A stretch of 56,561 nucleotides of DNA from Lachnospiraceae bacterium. GTDB lineage: Bacteria; Bacillota; Clostridia; Lachnospirales; Lachnospiraceae. Each line of letters begins with the position of its first letter. Position 1 is the stretch's first letter. The stretch covers positions 1-56,561 of the forward strand of contig QXWO01000040.1 in assembly GCA_009911035.1 (NCBI GenBank). Reading direction: 5' to 3'. Positions 8,339-15,888 of this stretch are shown one piece after another. Both the position numbers and the translations under genes were made by a program. A model generated the notes under the pieces. The model saw nothing but the letters and a program-made list of their open reading frames with translations, was not told the DNA's origin and ran no database searches.

Positions 8339-8673
8339 ATGATTATAGAATTTACAAATCTGCTTGATGCGAAAAACCGCCATGAACTGTGGGAATGGCT
8401 CATAAATAACCATGATAAAAAAAGGAATGCGATATGTCACCAAATGGACTTGTCATTGACAGGGATATCGAAAAAGCCTTAAAAGCAGATTCGGAGGTAT
8501 GGAACAATTTTCAGAAATTCCCTCCCCTGTACCAACGGGTGCGGATTGATACCATACAAATTAAAAAGAAACAGCCGGAACTGTTTCAGAACAGGCGGCA
8601 GAAACTGATTGAAAATACCCAAAAAGGTGTTATGTATGGGGAATGGAATGATAACGGAAGATTGATAGAATGA
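8339..8673 (+). pseudogene. Broken YdeI/OmpD-associated family protein
   Basis: The first frame (8339-8430) encodes MIIEFTNLLDAKNRHELWEW, the start of a YdeI-type protein. It then runs out of frame and stops at 8482. The second frame (8434-8673) encodes the complete C-terminal OmdA domain: IDRDIEKALKADSEVWNNF, YQRVRIDTIQIKKKQPELF, LIENTQKGVMYGE. The central DUF1801-like part (about 80-100 residues) is absent, so this is one gene with a deletion plus a frame change, not two genes. The second frame could still give a 79-residue single-domain product from ATG 8434. Confidence 0.65.
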
Positions 8674-8806
8674 GGGATCATTTACGCATATCTATTTTTC
8701 ATTAAATTTTTACCTATTTACTCATATACGAACACGGAAACTCCAAATTTACTGTACTATTATTATATCCGTCTTTTTTCATTAATTTCTTTTATAATTC
8801 TTATAA

Positions 8807-9325
8807 CTACCCATCTATATTATTGATAGAAAAACCACTATTCCTTTTACAAACAATACGCAATTTATATGGAGCCTTTATTTTATGAGAACTTAATTTA
8901 TATGACCAAATCATCATGTTAAGTAAATCTTGCTGTGAAATGGAGGCTTCGCTCCCGCCATCAAATGATGCTGTTCCGGCTCCTAATATTGGTACGCATA
9001 CATCTTTTTCAGAATAGTAATTCTCTAATTCCTTCCACAGCAAATCCAAGCACTTGATATATTCATCTCGAGAAAAGAATCGCCCCTTACCCCTTTCATC
9101 TAATTTGGCAAATGCCATCAATAAGTTATCGCCATTCGGAACTATCGTTCCCGATTCATACCGAGTCTTATTCTGATACTTTGATTTACTCCGTGCCGAT
9201 GTTATTTGAGCTGTTTCAATCAACTGTTGGACATCTAAATTCGGATGTAAGGATAGAATGCTCCATATAACAACGATGTTCCAATCCACACAAGCAGAAA
9301 GCATACAAGTCGTGAAATTAATATG
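8807..9325 (-). pseudogene. ThsA-type macro domain (DUF6430), N-terminally truncated
   Basis: The 165-residue frame from 9304 matches the C-terminal part of the macro-like domain known from Thoeris ThsA and standalone DUF6430 proteins: SLHPNLDVQQLIETAQ, TRYESGTIV, CVPILGAGTASFDGG, QDLLNMMIWSYKLS, KAPYKLRIVC. Upstream in frame only HINFTTC remains before a stop at about 9326; the usual N-terminal transmembrane pair and the start of the macro fold are missing. The break coincides with the truncated end of the neighbouring GNAT-like gene, so a deletion has probably joined two partial genes. In Thoeris the domain binds a cyclic ADPR-type signal; no ThsB (TIR) gene is present here. Confidence 0.55.
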
Positions 9326-9650
9326 TTAATATCTTGAGCATCTGTGCAGCAGTTTTCTTTTCGTGGTCTTGCTTACCGTTTCACCCCTGACTGACAAAGG
9401 CTTTAATGCAAGGGTAAAATATCCAAGCAGTACCTTGCTTTCCACGGAAAACACAAGGTATGTAACTGACTGGCTCTTTTGGGTAAATTCCACCGCATTC
9501 TTCTTTAAAAAAAATCGACACATCCGGATTCTTCGGGCAGGAAAAACCGGAAAGCACTCTGGCAAGCATTGGATCTTCGGCTTTACTATCACTTCTTAAT
9601 GCCAGATAATCACGAATATTGATATAGAAAAACTTATCATTGATCTGCAT
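9326..9650 (-). pseudogene. Frameshifted GNAT-like (toxin-type) protein
   Basis: The frame from ATG 9650 (DYLALRSDSKAEDPMLARVL, FSCPKNPDVSIFF) continues only in another frame as LKKNAVEFTQKSQSVTYLVF, VLLGYFTLALKPLSV, reading into the strand of a GNAT acetyltransferase fold of the kind seen in TA-like small acetyltransferases. The shift lies at an A8 run at 9507-9514; one base fewer restores the frame. The C-terminal half is also missing (stop at 9326, at the junction with the macro-domain fragment). Its start overlaps the end of an upstream frame by 14 bases, as in coupled antitoxin-toxin pairs. Confidence 0.45.
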
Positions 9651-9830
9651 TCGCTTTCTCCCATTCCTTCATGAATTTTCTCAGTTCCTCTTTCCCTTTG
9701 ATCTACCTCGCCGCCATAGGAGTACGGACAGGACGGTTTTTGCAGATTCTTCAATCGCATTAACGAACATCTCCATCTGTTCCTTGCCGAAAATGACAAA
9801 ATTTTTCGTGATAATTCATACTTTTCTATC
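9637..9830 (-). pseudogene. Decayed small gene upstream of the GNAT-like remnant (possible antitoxin)
   Basis: In pieces across two frames one reads SRKNFVIFGKEQMEMFVNAI, EESAKTVL and then, after at least one shift, KEELRKFMKEWEKANADQ ending 14 bases inside the next gene. Size, acidity and the translational overlap fit a small antitoxin or DNA-binding partner, but no family is recognised and no proper start is visible. Confidence 0.3.
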
Positions 9831-9903
9831 TCTATTTTATTATTTTATATCGGTTAACGTAACAAATCTTTTATGAATTTTTTAGTATAGGCATATAGGA
9901 CAA

Positions 9904-10104
9904 TTCAACTTTGATGAAACAAACCTTATCTGCTGTTTTAGAAAGAAAACAAGAGCTGATACAGTGGCGGCAATGACCGCCGCCCTGCCCCACATGGAAG
10001 CGGAGATACGGGAGCTTGCGGCGCGCACAGCAGAAAAGCTGAAGAAGCTGACCGAGGAAGAATTTGCAGAACTTGTGTTTCTGCCTGCTGAAGATATGGA
10101 GTAA
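9904..10104 (+). pseudogene. Transposon-transfer assisting protein, 5' truncated
   Basis: A 66-codon frame FNFDETNLICCFRKKTRADT, MTAALPHMEAEIRELAART, KLKKLTEEEFAELVF, EDME matches the small 'transposon-transfer assisting' proteins carried by Firmicute conjugative transposons (NFDE.NLIC..., long helix, LTEEEFAEL end). A stop lies upstream and there is no start codon before the NFDE motif, so the 5' end is lost. It marks this stretch as former integrative/conjugative element DNA. Confidence 0.6.
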
Positions 10105-10206
10105 TGGAACGCCGGGATATGGCAGTCTGCGGACTGCTGTTTCCCGGTATTTTTTGTTAAGAACAAAAATATTTTTTGCGACAATCTATAATATATCATT
10201 GACGTT

Positions 10207-10245
10207 AATACGGATTCGTATTAAAATTCAATACGAATCCGTATT
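10207..10245. promoter_or_regulatory. Perfect inverted repeat, probable MarR operator
   Basis: AATACGGATTCGTATT (10207-10222) and its exact reverse complement AATACGAATCCGTATT (10230-10245) are 7 bases apart. Each arm is itself a dyad (AATACG-N4-CGTATT), so there are two half-overlapping binding sites. It ends 16 bases before the MarR start codon and overlaps the 5' leader, the expected place for autorepression by a MarR dimer pair. Confidence 0.75.
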
Positions 10246-10261
10246 GAAAAAGGAGAACCAA

Positions 10262-10690
10262 ATGAAAGATTACAGAAAAGAAGTATACCAACTTATGCTA
10301 ACAACCAATAAATGTATAGGTGTCTATTACAAAATCGCAAAAGAAATGGGTGTAAAAGAAAATACATTATTGCTATTAGATATATTAAGTGATCAAAAAC
10401 AGCATTCTCAAAAACAAATATGTGATGATTGGCATATCCCCAGAACAACACTCAACACAATTATAAAAGAATGTATCAATGACGGTTATATCATTCTTTT
10501 ATCACAAAAACAATCGAAAGAGAAGTTAATTTCTCTTACTGACAATGGAAAGAATTTTGCACATAAAGTTACACATAAAATGCAAAAAGCAGAACAATAC
10601 GCTATGGAAAAAATTCAGAAAGAATTTTCAACTGATTTTATTACCGTTTTTGAAAAATATGTAAAATACTTAGAACAAGAATATAAATAA
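10262..10690 (+). CDS. MarR-family transcriptional regulator
   Basis: 142-residue winged-helix protein. The HTH region reads QKQICDDWHIPRTTLNTIIK (about residues 55-75), followed by the wing ECINDGYIILLSQKQSKEKL and LTDNGKNFAHKVTHKM, then the C-terminal dimerisation helix. The start at 10262 follows AAGGAG by 7 bases; the frame is open further up (10064), but that part overlaps an older remnant and the operator. The gene is intact and much more AT-rich than the flanks, suggesting transfer. The broken GNAT gene begins 3 bases after its stop, giving a MarR-GNAT operon of the kind often tied to drug or stress response. Confidence 0.85.
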   Translation: MKDYRKEVYQLMLTTNKCIGVYYKIAKEMGVKENTLLLLDILSDQKQHSQKQICDDWHIPRTTLNTIIKECINDGYIILLSQKQSKEKLISLTDNGKNFAHKVTHKMQKAEQYAMEKIQKEFSTDFITVFEKYVKYLEQEYK

Positions 10691-10692
10691 GA

Positions 10693-11342
10693 ATGAAAAA
10701 CTGCAATATGACATTAAATAAGCACATTATTTTAAGGGAACTTCATAAATCAGACCGAGAAGAATTAGAAAGCCTTATATATGAAGAATGGAACTATGAA
10801 AAATACTGCTGCCCTCAAGTGGCTGCTAAATTTGCAAGAGTTTACTCGAATAGCTGTTTAGCCGAACAGACATATATACAAGTAGCCATTATTGATAATG
10901 TTCCCGTTGGAATTGTCATGGTAAAAAATTTAAAAGTACATAAATGTCCGTTGCTATAAGATTGCAGTTACTCTTGTCTACTATCTCTCTTTATCTTTCA
11001 AAAGAGGGCAGGAAAATTGCAAAAATATTTGAATGTGAGGACGTTGCACACAAAGAATTGTTAATGCAATGTAAAAAAGAATATCAAGGTGAACTGTCTT
11101 ATTTTATAGTTAGTCCAAAGTATCGTGGGAAAAGAATTGGAAAATTATTATTTCAGAAAGCTATTGATTATATATATTCACAAAAAATTTCAGAATTTTT
11201 CTTGTTTACTGATACAAATTGTAATTATAGTTTTTATGAACATTTAGGCATGAAAAGTAAATGTATTAAAGATTATGATTTTGGAGAATACAATCATTCA
11301 AAAAAAGTTTCATTTTTTATTTATGTCTATTGTATTCAGTAA
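10693..11342 (+). pseudogene. GNAT acetyltransferase, frameshifted
   Basis: The first frame (10693-10959) holds the N-terminal half LNKHIILRELHKSDREELES, YIQVAIIDNVPVGIVMVKN. The second (from about 10947) holds the rest, including the acetyl-CoA loop SPKYRGKRIGKLLFQKAIDY and FYEHLGMKSK. They meet around 10944-10955, where a one- or two-base change would join them into a GNAT of about 215 residues. It is transcribed with marR just upstream. Coding quality is good on both sides of the break, so the lesion is recent or is a sequence error. Confidence 0.65.
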
Positions 11343-11356
11343 AATAGCAATGTCCT

Positions 11357-11662
11357 TTATGCGAGGATATAAAAGGGGCTGATATAGTTGAAAAACGAAA
11401 TTCTAAAGCCAAAGGGTTACAATTTTTATGTAATTCTTGAGTAACAGATATTAAAAATACATATGCTTTTGGTGACAGCATGAATGATTATGAAATTTTG
11501 AAAGCCGCTGGTACTGGAATTGCAACGGGAAACGCTGTTTCGGAGTTAAAGGAAATATCTGACTATGTAACAACAGGAATTGATGATGACGGTATATTAA
11601 AAGCGTGTGAACATTTTCATTTATTTAAAATTAAAATAATTATTTATAAGAACAGGAGATAA
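11357..11662 (+). pseudogene. HAD-superfamily (Cof-type) phosphatase, C-terminal remnant
   Basis: A single frame, interrupted by one TGA at about 11441, reads SKAKGLQFLCNS, then TYAFGDSMNDYEILKAAGTG, GNAVSELKEISDYVTTGIDD and LKACEHFHLF. The motif GDSxND with flanking sequence is HAD motif IV of the Cof/YbjI-type sugar phosphatases. The N-terminal DxDGT motif is absent, so the gene is inactive. The stretch from ATG 11480 is open but starts after the key motif. Confidence 0.65.
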
Positions 11663-11668
11663 TATGAT

Positions 11669-12259
11669 ATGCAAATACAAAATGAATATTACGAGGAACA
11701 AAGTATCAAAAACAAAAAATTCCAAAATACTATAATAGAAAACTGCAAATTTGCAGACTGTAATTTTGAAAACTGCACATTTGAAAGTTGTCAAATAAAA
11801 AACTGCTTTTTTGTAAATTGCAAATTTCAAAATTGCAATATTATAAGTTTAACTTCTAAACATTCAGAAATCAAAAATGCTGCTTTTAAAAAATGCAATC
11901 TGATTGGTGTGCATTGGAATGAACTACTTCCCACCGGAAAATATGCACACTGTATTGATTGTTTAAAAGACTGCTATTTAAAGTATAATACATTCGCAGA
12001 AATGAGTTTCATAAAATTTGATTTTTCAACCAACATAATACAAGAATGTATGTTTGAAGAATGCAATTTGCAGGAAAGCAGTTTTAAAGATTGCCGATTA
12101 GAAGCCACAGAAATATATAGATGTGATATTCGTAAAGCTGATTTTAGAGGTGCAATGGGATATGTAATAGATATATCCTCAAACAAATTAAAACAGGCAA
12201 AGTTTTCTTTCCCGGAAGTAGTCAATCTGTTAAATACATTAGAAATAAAAATTGACTGA
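11669..12259 (+). CDS. Pentapeptide-repeat protein (Qnr/McbG-like)
   Basis: 196-residue protein built of tandem pentapeptide repeats (A(D/N)LXX type). The N-terminal block reads NKKFQNTIIENCKFADCNFE and CTFESCQIKNCFFVNCKFQN with Phe/Ile/Leu at the central position. A short loop around LTSKHSEIKNAAFKKC follows, then a second block (FIKFDFSTNIIQECMFEECN, SFKDCRLEATEIYRCDIRK) and a C-terminal helix. Such proteins form a right-handed quadrilateral beta-helix that mimics DNA; Qnr, MfpA and McbG protect gyrase/topoisomerase IV. Size (Qnr about 215) fits, but the function is only inferred. Cysteine is very frequent at the flanking position. AGGAGA precedes the start. AT-rich, intact gene among broken ones. 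Confidence 0.78.
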   Translation: MQIQNEYYEEQSIKNKKFQNTIIENCKFADCNFENCTFESCQIKNCFFVNCKFQNCNIISLTSKHSEIKNAAFKKCNLIGVHWNELLPTGKYAHCIDCLKDCYLKYNTFAEMSFIKFDFSTNIIQECMFEECNLQESSFKDCRLEATEIYRCDIRKADFRGAMGYVIDISSNKLKQAKFSFPEVVNLLNTLEIKID

Positions 12260-12416
12260 CAAACTATTTTTTAGTAAAACAAGTGATATTAGCATACTTA
12301 ATTAAGAAATGACAGACTAAAATTTACATTCCTTATCAATATTACGAAAGGATAAAATGTGGAAAAAATTTTAATTACCTGATTGGCATAAGCCGAAAAA
12401 TCTTTGAAATTACCTA

Positions 12417-12447
12417 TTGACCCTCACGGAACGTCATGGGTTAGAGT
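12417..12447 (+). promoter_or_regulatory. MerR-type promoter with 19-bp spacer
   Basis: -35 TTGACC (12417-12422), 19 bases, -10 TAGAGT (12442-12447). The spacer contains the dyad CCCTCACG-GAA-CGTCATGGG. An over-long 19-bp spacer with a dyad between the boxes is the hallmark of promoters twisted into shape by MerR-family activators. It lies 30 bases upstream of the MerR-TipAS gene, so autoactivation is likely. Confidence 0.8.
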
Positions 12448-12477
12448 AGATATATCAAGAACAGGAGGCCGATAGCT

Positions 12478-13326
12478 ATGAGGACAGTAAAAGAAGTATC
12501 CAATTTAACAGGTATCAGCGTGCGCACGCTCCACTATTATGATGAAATCGGGCTGTTAAAGCCGACCGGCAAAAGTGAAGCGGGATACCGGCTTTATGAC
12601 GATAAAGCACTGGAAACATTACAACAGGTGTTATTCTTCCGTGAGTTTGATATTCCTTTAAAAGAAATCAAAGCGATTATGGCGAACCCGGCTCTTGACA
12701 GAAACCAGATTTTACAAATGCAGAGGAAAATGCTGACGGCAAAAAAAGAGCGTATAGAACGCCTGATAGCCAGCATTGACGACATCCTGAAAGGAGAAAA
12801 TAAAATGGATTTTGCAGTTTTCAGTAAAACAGAGATTGAGGAAATGTTCCAGACTATGATGGAACATATGCCGGAAAACATGAGAAACATCGCAATAAAA
12901 GAATTTGGGAGCATTGAACAATGGAAAAAGCATTACATGGAAGTCGTATCTTCAGAAAAAATGCAGAAAGGATATGCAAAGGTAGTTGAATGGTATGGCG
13001 GGAAAGACAAGTTTTTATCTGCCGCCCAGACCCCCATCAGCAAAGAAGTTGCAGAAAGCTATAGCAAACGAATTGAAGCAATTTTACAAAAGCTGTTTGC
13101 AAAACGTGATTGTGCCGTGGATTCTTTTGAAGTAAAAGAGATAGTCGGGGAATACGGCTTTGTTATGAAACAATTTTCACAGATAAAAGAGGAAAAAGGA
13201 TTCATGCTGGCGCAGGCGCAATATTACCGCAATGAAAAAATCAAGCCAATGACGGATGAAAAGTACGGAGATGGGGCTTCGGATTTTTTCGCACAGGCGA
13301 TTGAAGCCTTTTATGGAAAAGGATAA
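12478..13326 (+). CDS. MerR-family regulator with TipAS antibiotic-recognition domain
   Basis: 282 residues. N-terminal MerR winged helix: VKEVSNLTGISVRTLHYYDE, IGLLKPTGKSEAGYRLYDD. Then a coiled coil (about 75-115) and a C-terminal TipAS-like all-helical ligand domain (about 120-280; FSKTEIEEMFQTMMEHMPEN, VVEWYGGKDKFLSAA, GASDFFAQAIEAFYG). TipAL/Mta-type proteins bind cationic or hydrophobic drugs and activate transport or sequestration genes. AGGAGG lies 8 bases before the start. The upstream promoter has the 19-bp MerR spacing. No pump gene follows; a terminator comes 42 bases after the stop, so only self-regulation is visible locally. Confidence 0.9.
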   Translation: MRTVKEVSNLTGISVRTLHYYDEIGLLKPTGKSEAGYRLYDDKALETLQQVLFFREFDIPLKEIKAIMANPALDRNQILQMQRKMLTAKKERIERLIASIDDILKGENKMDFAVFSKTEIEEMFQTMMEHMPENMRNIAIKEFGSIEQWKKHYMEVVSSEKMQKGYAKVVEWYGGKDKFLSAAQTPISKEVAESYSKRIEAILQKLFAKRDCAVDSFEVKEIVGEYGFVMKQFSQIKEEKGFMLAQAQYYRNEKIKPMTDEKYGDGASDFFAQAIEAFYGKG

Positions 13327-13367
13327 ATAAAAGGACAACAAAATATCAGCCATTCATCAATGGCGGC

Positions 13368-13408
13368 AAAGAGCAGGAAATCTAAACAGGTTATCCTGCT
13401 CTTTTTTT
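13368..13408 (+). terminator. Intrinsic terminator after the MerR gene
   Basis: AAAGAGCAGGA (13368-13378) pairs with TCCTGCTCTTT (13394-13404), followed by a continuous T run to 13408. Confidence 0.85.
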
Positions 13409-13440
13409 GCCCAGAATACGGGAGAAAGGAGGGAACACAC

Positions 13441-13632
13441 TTGCCATGCCCGCACTGTAAAATCACAATCATCAAGCGGAGCGAGAACGAATCCGCAGTT
13501 TCTACCGCTGCCTACCAGAGCGACAAGAAGCTGTTTTCTGAATACGACCAAGTACAGAAATATTATCCCTACAAGACACTTGTAACAAGAAATATCCTTA
13601 AGTACTTCCACGCATATACTTTTCTTCTTTGA
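13441..13632 (+). pseudogene. MobA/MobL relaxase, N-terminal fragment
   Basis: From TTG 13441, with AAAGGAGG 8 bases upstream, the frame reads LPCPHCKITIIKRSENESAV, then AAYQSDKKLFSEYDQVQKYY. This is the start of a MobA/MobL relaxase (the IIKRS...SAVAAAAYQSGEKLFSEYDQ motif is family-specific). After KYYP the sequence no longer matches and the frame stops at 13632; the catalytic histidine triad is missing. It is evidence for a mobilisable element that has since decayed. Confidence 0.65.
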
Positions 13633-13979
13633 GAATCAGAATTTTTTGCGGTTTCAAAGTCGGGTCCATAAGCAATCCACCATATTAATGGATTATATGT
13701 TTGCACATATTCCTTTTCTTTTATCAATGTCACCATATTTTCCTCCGCTTTTTGTTGATACTCATTTGCAGAAATTTTTCGCCCGAAAGAAGTTCATTCA
13801 CATTTATCCCTAACAGGTTACAAAGCGGTATCATAAACTGCACTTCTGGTAAACCTTTGCCACATTCCCATTTGGAGATTGTCTTATCACTTATTTAAGA
13901 ATATCTGCCAATTGCCGTTGTGTCATATTTTTTCTTTGCGACAGCTTGCTATGAATTTCCCAATTTTTATTTGATTCAC
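13569..13979 (-). pseudogene. XRE-family regulator with two frameshifts
   Basis: From GTG 13979, with AAAGGAGGAG upstream, the frame reads VNQIKIGKFIASCRKEKNMT, QRQLADILK and stops. One base off it continues ISDKTISKWECGKGLPEVQF, MIPLCNLLGINVNELLSGEK. A further shift gives EYQQKAEENMVTLIKEKEYV and a hydrophobic tail. The parts together make the usual XRE HTH (about residues 1-65) with a C-terminal extension. Both shifts are in the minus-strand frame; the 3' end overlaps the MobA/L remnant on the other strand. Confidence 0.65.
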
Positions 13980-14274
13980 AGGCTTCTCCTCCTTTCGGAA
14001 ATAGGATATAAAATTTATTATACAAAATACACCCATGCACCGTAGAGATTTCTCAATTTATCGGTTCTACGCTCCGTAGGGTTGATTTTTACACCAAATA
14101 TCAAATCAAGATATATCATTCAAAATGCCTAATCTCAATTATTTCAGTAACCTTTATTACGTTTAATCATCATCTGCCTTACCCTTTCCCTCTGCGCGGT
14201 GCTAACCACCCTCGGTTTACGGTAGCTGACGTATGATTTCCGAAAGGAATAGGTCTTAGATACCTCGTCCTGCC
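13980..14274. other. Non-coding stretch, nothing recognised
   Basis: About 295 bases between the XRE remnant and the IS3 remnant. I see no open frame with a ribosome-binding site and no clear promoter or terminator. It is probably debris of the mobile-element region. Confidence 0.4.
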
Positions 14275-14360
14275 CTGTCAGCTTATCACTTCTGTTAAGA
14301 TGCTCTGTGAAATAGCAGGCGTATCAAGAACTGGCTATTACAACGGATCCATTCGGCAGA
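14275..14360 (+). pseudogene. IS3-family OrfB, N-terminal scrap
   Basis: The short frame ITSVKMLCEIAGVSRTGYYN is the conserved opening of IS3-group OrfB transposases (V.. LC.ILGVSRSGYY). After it the sequence changes and the DDE domain is absent. Confidence 0.5.
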
Positions 14361-14469
14361 TAAAAGAGCTGAAAAGGAATTACAAAACAAAGGATTACGG
14401 CAGTCGATGTCCAGAAAGTGAAACTGCCGGGATAACACTCCGCAGGAAAGTTTTTGGGGACAAGGGGTG

Positions 14470-14559
14470 CACTTTAAAAAGAATTTCGCTGATGGAATAT
14501 TGACACTTGAAAAAATTGCAGAATATGCCGGACTTCCTCTTGACGAAGTTAAAAATTGA
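14470..14559 (+). pseudogene. C-terminal scrap of an Rpn/PD-(D/E)XK transposase-like protein
   Basis: The 29 codons HFKKNFADGILTLEKIAEYA, GLPLDEVKN match the C-terminal helical motif of the Rpn-type PD-(D/E)XK nuclease family (…DGILT.E.IAEYTGLSLEEVK). No catalytic part remains. The 190 bases after it up to 14750 hold nothing recognisable. Confidence 0.45.
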
Positions 14560-14749
14560 AAGAAAACAGACAACATAAATAAAACCGTTTATTTTTTGCA
14601 TTTACTCCGAAACATATCCCTGCCTGCTGCATATAATTCCAGTTTATGCCATACCTGCCTGTTCCTGATTCCCAGAGCTGGTCTTTACTTTGAAACAGAG
14701 ATAATAATGTTCCCGTTCAATTCCATGTCTCTATTTCCGGCCTGACAAA

Positions 14750-15511
14750 TCATAAGAAAAACTCATTTTCCCTATGCACAGACTTAAGCCCTGCCAGCTT
14801 CTGCTCCGTCTTTTCCTGCAAAACATCAGGAAGCGCGCGGGCATGTTTTGGGCAGGCCGCAACACAGGCCATACACATAATACATGTTTCCAGTTCCGTT
14901 AAAATCTCTCCATTTTCCATTTTTACTGCACCTGTGGGACATATAGCTGCGCATTTTCCGCACTGACAGCAGTCTGGGCTGGAAACAGGAGTCATTGTCA
15001 CACTCATCCCATTTTTATAAGGATGATTTCCGGGAACCTTTACCGGACTGTCACTGCCGCATTCAAGCTTCTCCAGTACCTTTCCAGCGAAAGCAAGTAT
15101 CTCCTCCTCATCTTGCCTGTTGGGTCTTCCCCGTCCCACCTCTGGCACAATGGAGTGCTGTGCTACAAGCGCAGCGGAAGCGGCCACATAAAACCCTTTT
15201 CCCTCAAGGGTACGGTTCAGTTCCAGCAGGGCATCCTCATATGCCCGGGTTCCGTAAACGGCCAGTGTAACGGCGTTTTTCCCCCTTCCGTCCAGCTCTG
15301 TCAGCTTCTTCGTCACAACAGAAGGTATTCTTCCGCCGTAAACAGGTGCTGCAATAACAGCCAGATGGCTTTCCGGCTTTGTCACTGCCCTGTCCTTCAC
15401 GCCTAAGTCTACGGCTTTTATATGTTCCGAGATTCCTCTGCAAAAAATCTCTCCCGCCTTCCGGGTACCTCCTGTGGGGCTGAAATAATAAAATTCTGCC
15501 ATATTAAGCAT
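14750..15511 (-). CDS. EFR1-type flavodoxin/4Fe-4S ferredoxin fusion
   Basis: 253-residue electron-transfer protein. The N-terminal flavodoxin-like fold (YYFSPTGGTRKAGE phosphate loop, AAPVYGGRIPS around residue 70) is followed by two [4Fe-4S] ferredoxin motifs, CCQCGKCAAICPTGAV and CIMCMACVAACPKHA (about 180-230). EFR1 proteins are common in anaerobic Clostridia and are thought to shuttle electrons between ferredoxin and flavin partners; the partner here is unknown. The frame is open further upstream to 15619, but AAGGAG sits 7 bases before ATG 15511. It stands alone between the PadR operon and the mobile-element debris. Confidence 0.85.
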   Translation of the reverse strand: MLNMAEFYYFSPTGGTRKAGEIFCRGISEHIKAVDLGVKDRAVTKPESHLAVIAAPVYGGRIPSVVTKKLTELDGRGKNAVTLAVYGTRAYEDALLELNRTLEGKGFYVAASAALVAQHSIVPEVGRGRPNRQDEEEILAFAGKVLEKLECGSDSPVKVPGNHPYKNGMSVTMTPVSSPDCCQCGKCAAICPTGAVKMENGEILTELETCIMCMACVAACPKHARALPDVLQEKTEQKLAGLKSVHRENEFFL

Positions 15512-15548
15512 AGCTTTTCTCCTTCCGTAACAACGCTTATTGTAACAA

Positions 15549-15582
15549 ATACAGGCACTGACTTCCCCGTCAGCGCCTGTAT
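15549..15582 (-). terminator. Hairpin after the PadR/DUF4097 operon
   Basis: ATACAGGC-CTGAC pairs with GTCAG-GCCTGTAT over a 6-base loop, with one mismatch. In the minus direction it is followed by TTTGTT, a fair intrinsic terminator for the operon ending at 15632. Confidence 0.6.
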
Positions 15583-15631
15583 CCGGCGTCTGCTCCATGC
15601 AGGCGCGTCTCCGGCTCATTGTCCATATAAG

Positions 15632-15877
15632 TCAATGCAGTACACAGCACTTAAAGGGATTAAGAAACCATCCCATCAGTTTAAAACATCCTATCCCTGC
15701 CGGGATAAGAAGCAGTGTACAGCAGAGCACCACACCTGCCACTGCACATAAAATAGCACATGGCAGGCAGAAAATCAACTGGAAAGTCAGTTTAAGCACA
15801 CCTCCTGCCAGACGAAAGCACAGACCGAGAACCATAAACAGTATCAGCATTACTAATAGTAAAATAAATGTCACCAT
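15632..15877 (-). CDS. Small hydrophobic membrane protein, 81 aa
   Basis: Almost wholly hydrophobic: a first membrane helix (residues 2-22, VTFILLLVMLILFMVLGLCF) and a second long one (about 28-62), rich in Leu, Ile and Cys. No domain is recognised. It starts 11 bases after the DUF4097 gene and is the last gene of the PadR/HAAS/DUF4097 operon. LiaI-like small membrane proteins occupy a comparable place in lia-type envelope-stress operons, which suggests but does not prove a scaffold role. Confidence 0.65.
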   Translation of the reverse strand: MVTFILLLVMLILFMVLGLCFRLAGGVLKLTFQLIFCLPCAILCAVAGVVLCCTLLLIPAGIGCFKLMGWFLNPFKCCVLH

Positions 15878-15888
15878 ACCTTACCCTC

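Noticed and set aside
8807-9325. Active Thoeris system
   Set aside because: Only the C-terminal part of a ThsA-type macro domain remains and no TIR-domain ThsB gene is present.
14560-14749. Further gene fragment before the ferredoxin gene
   Set aside because: No frame of recognisable sequence on either strand.
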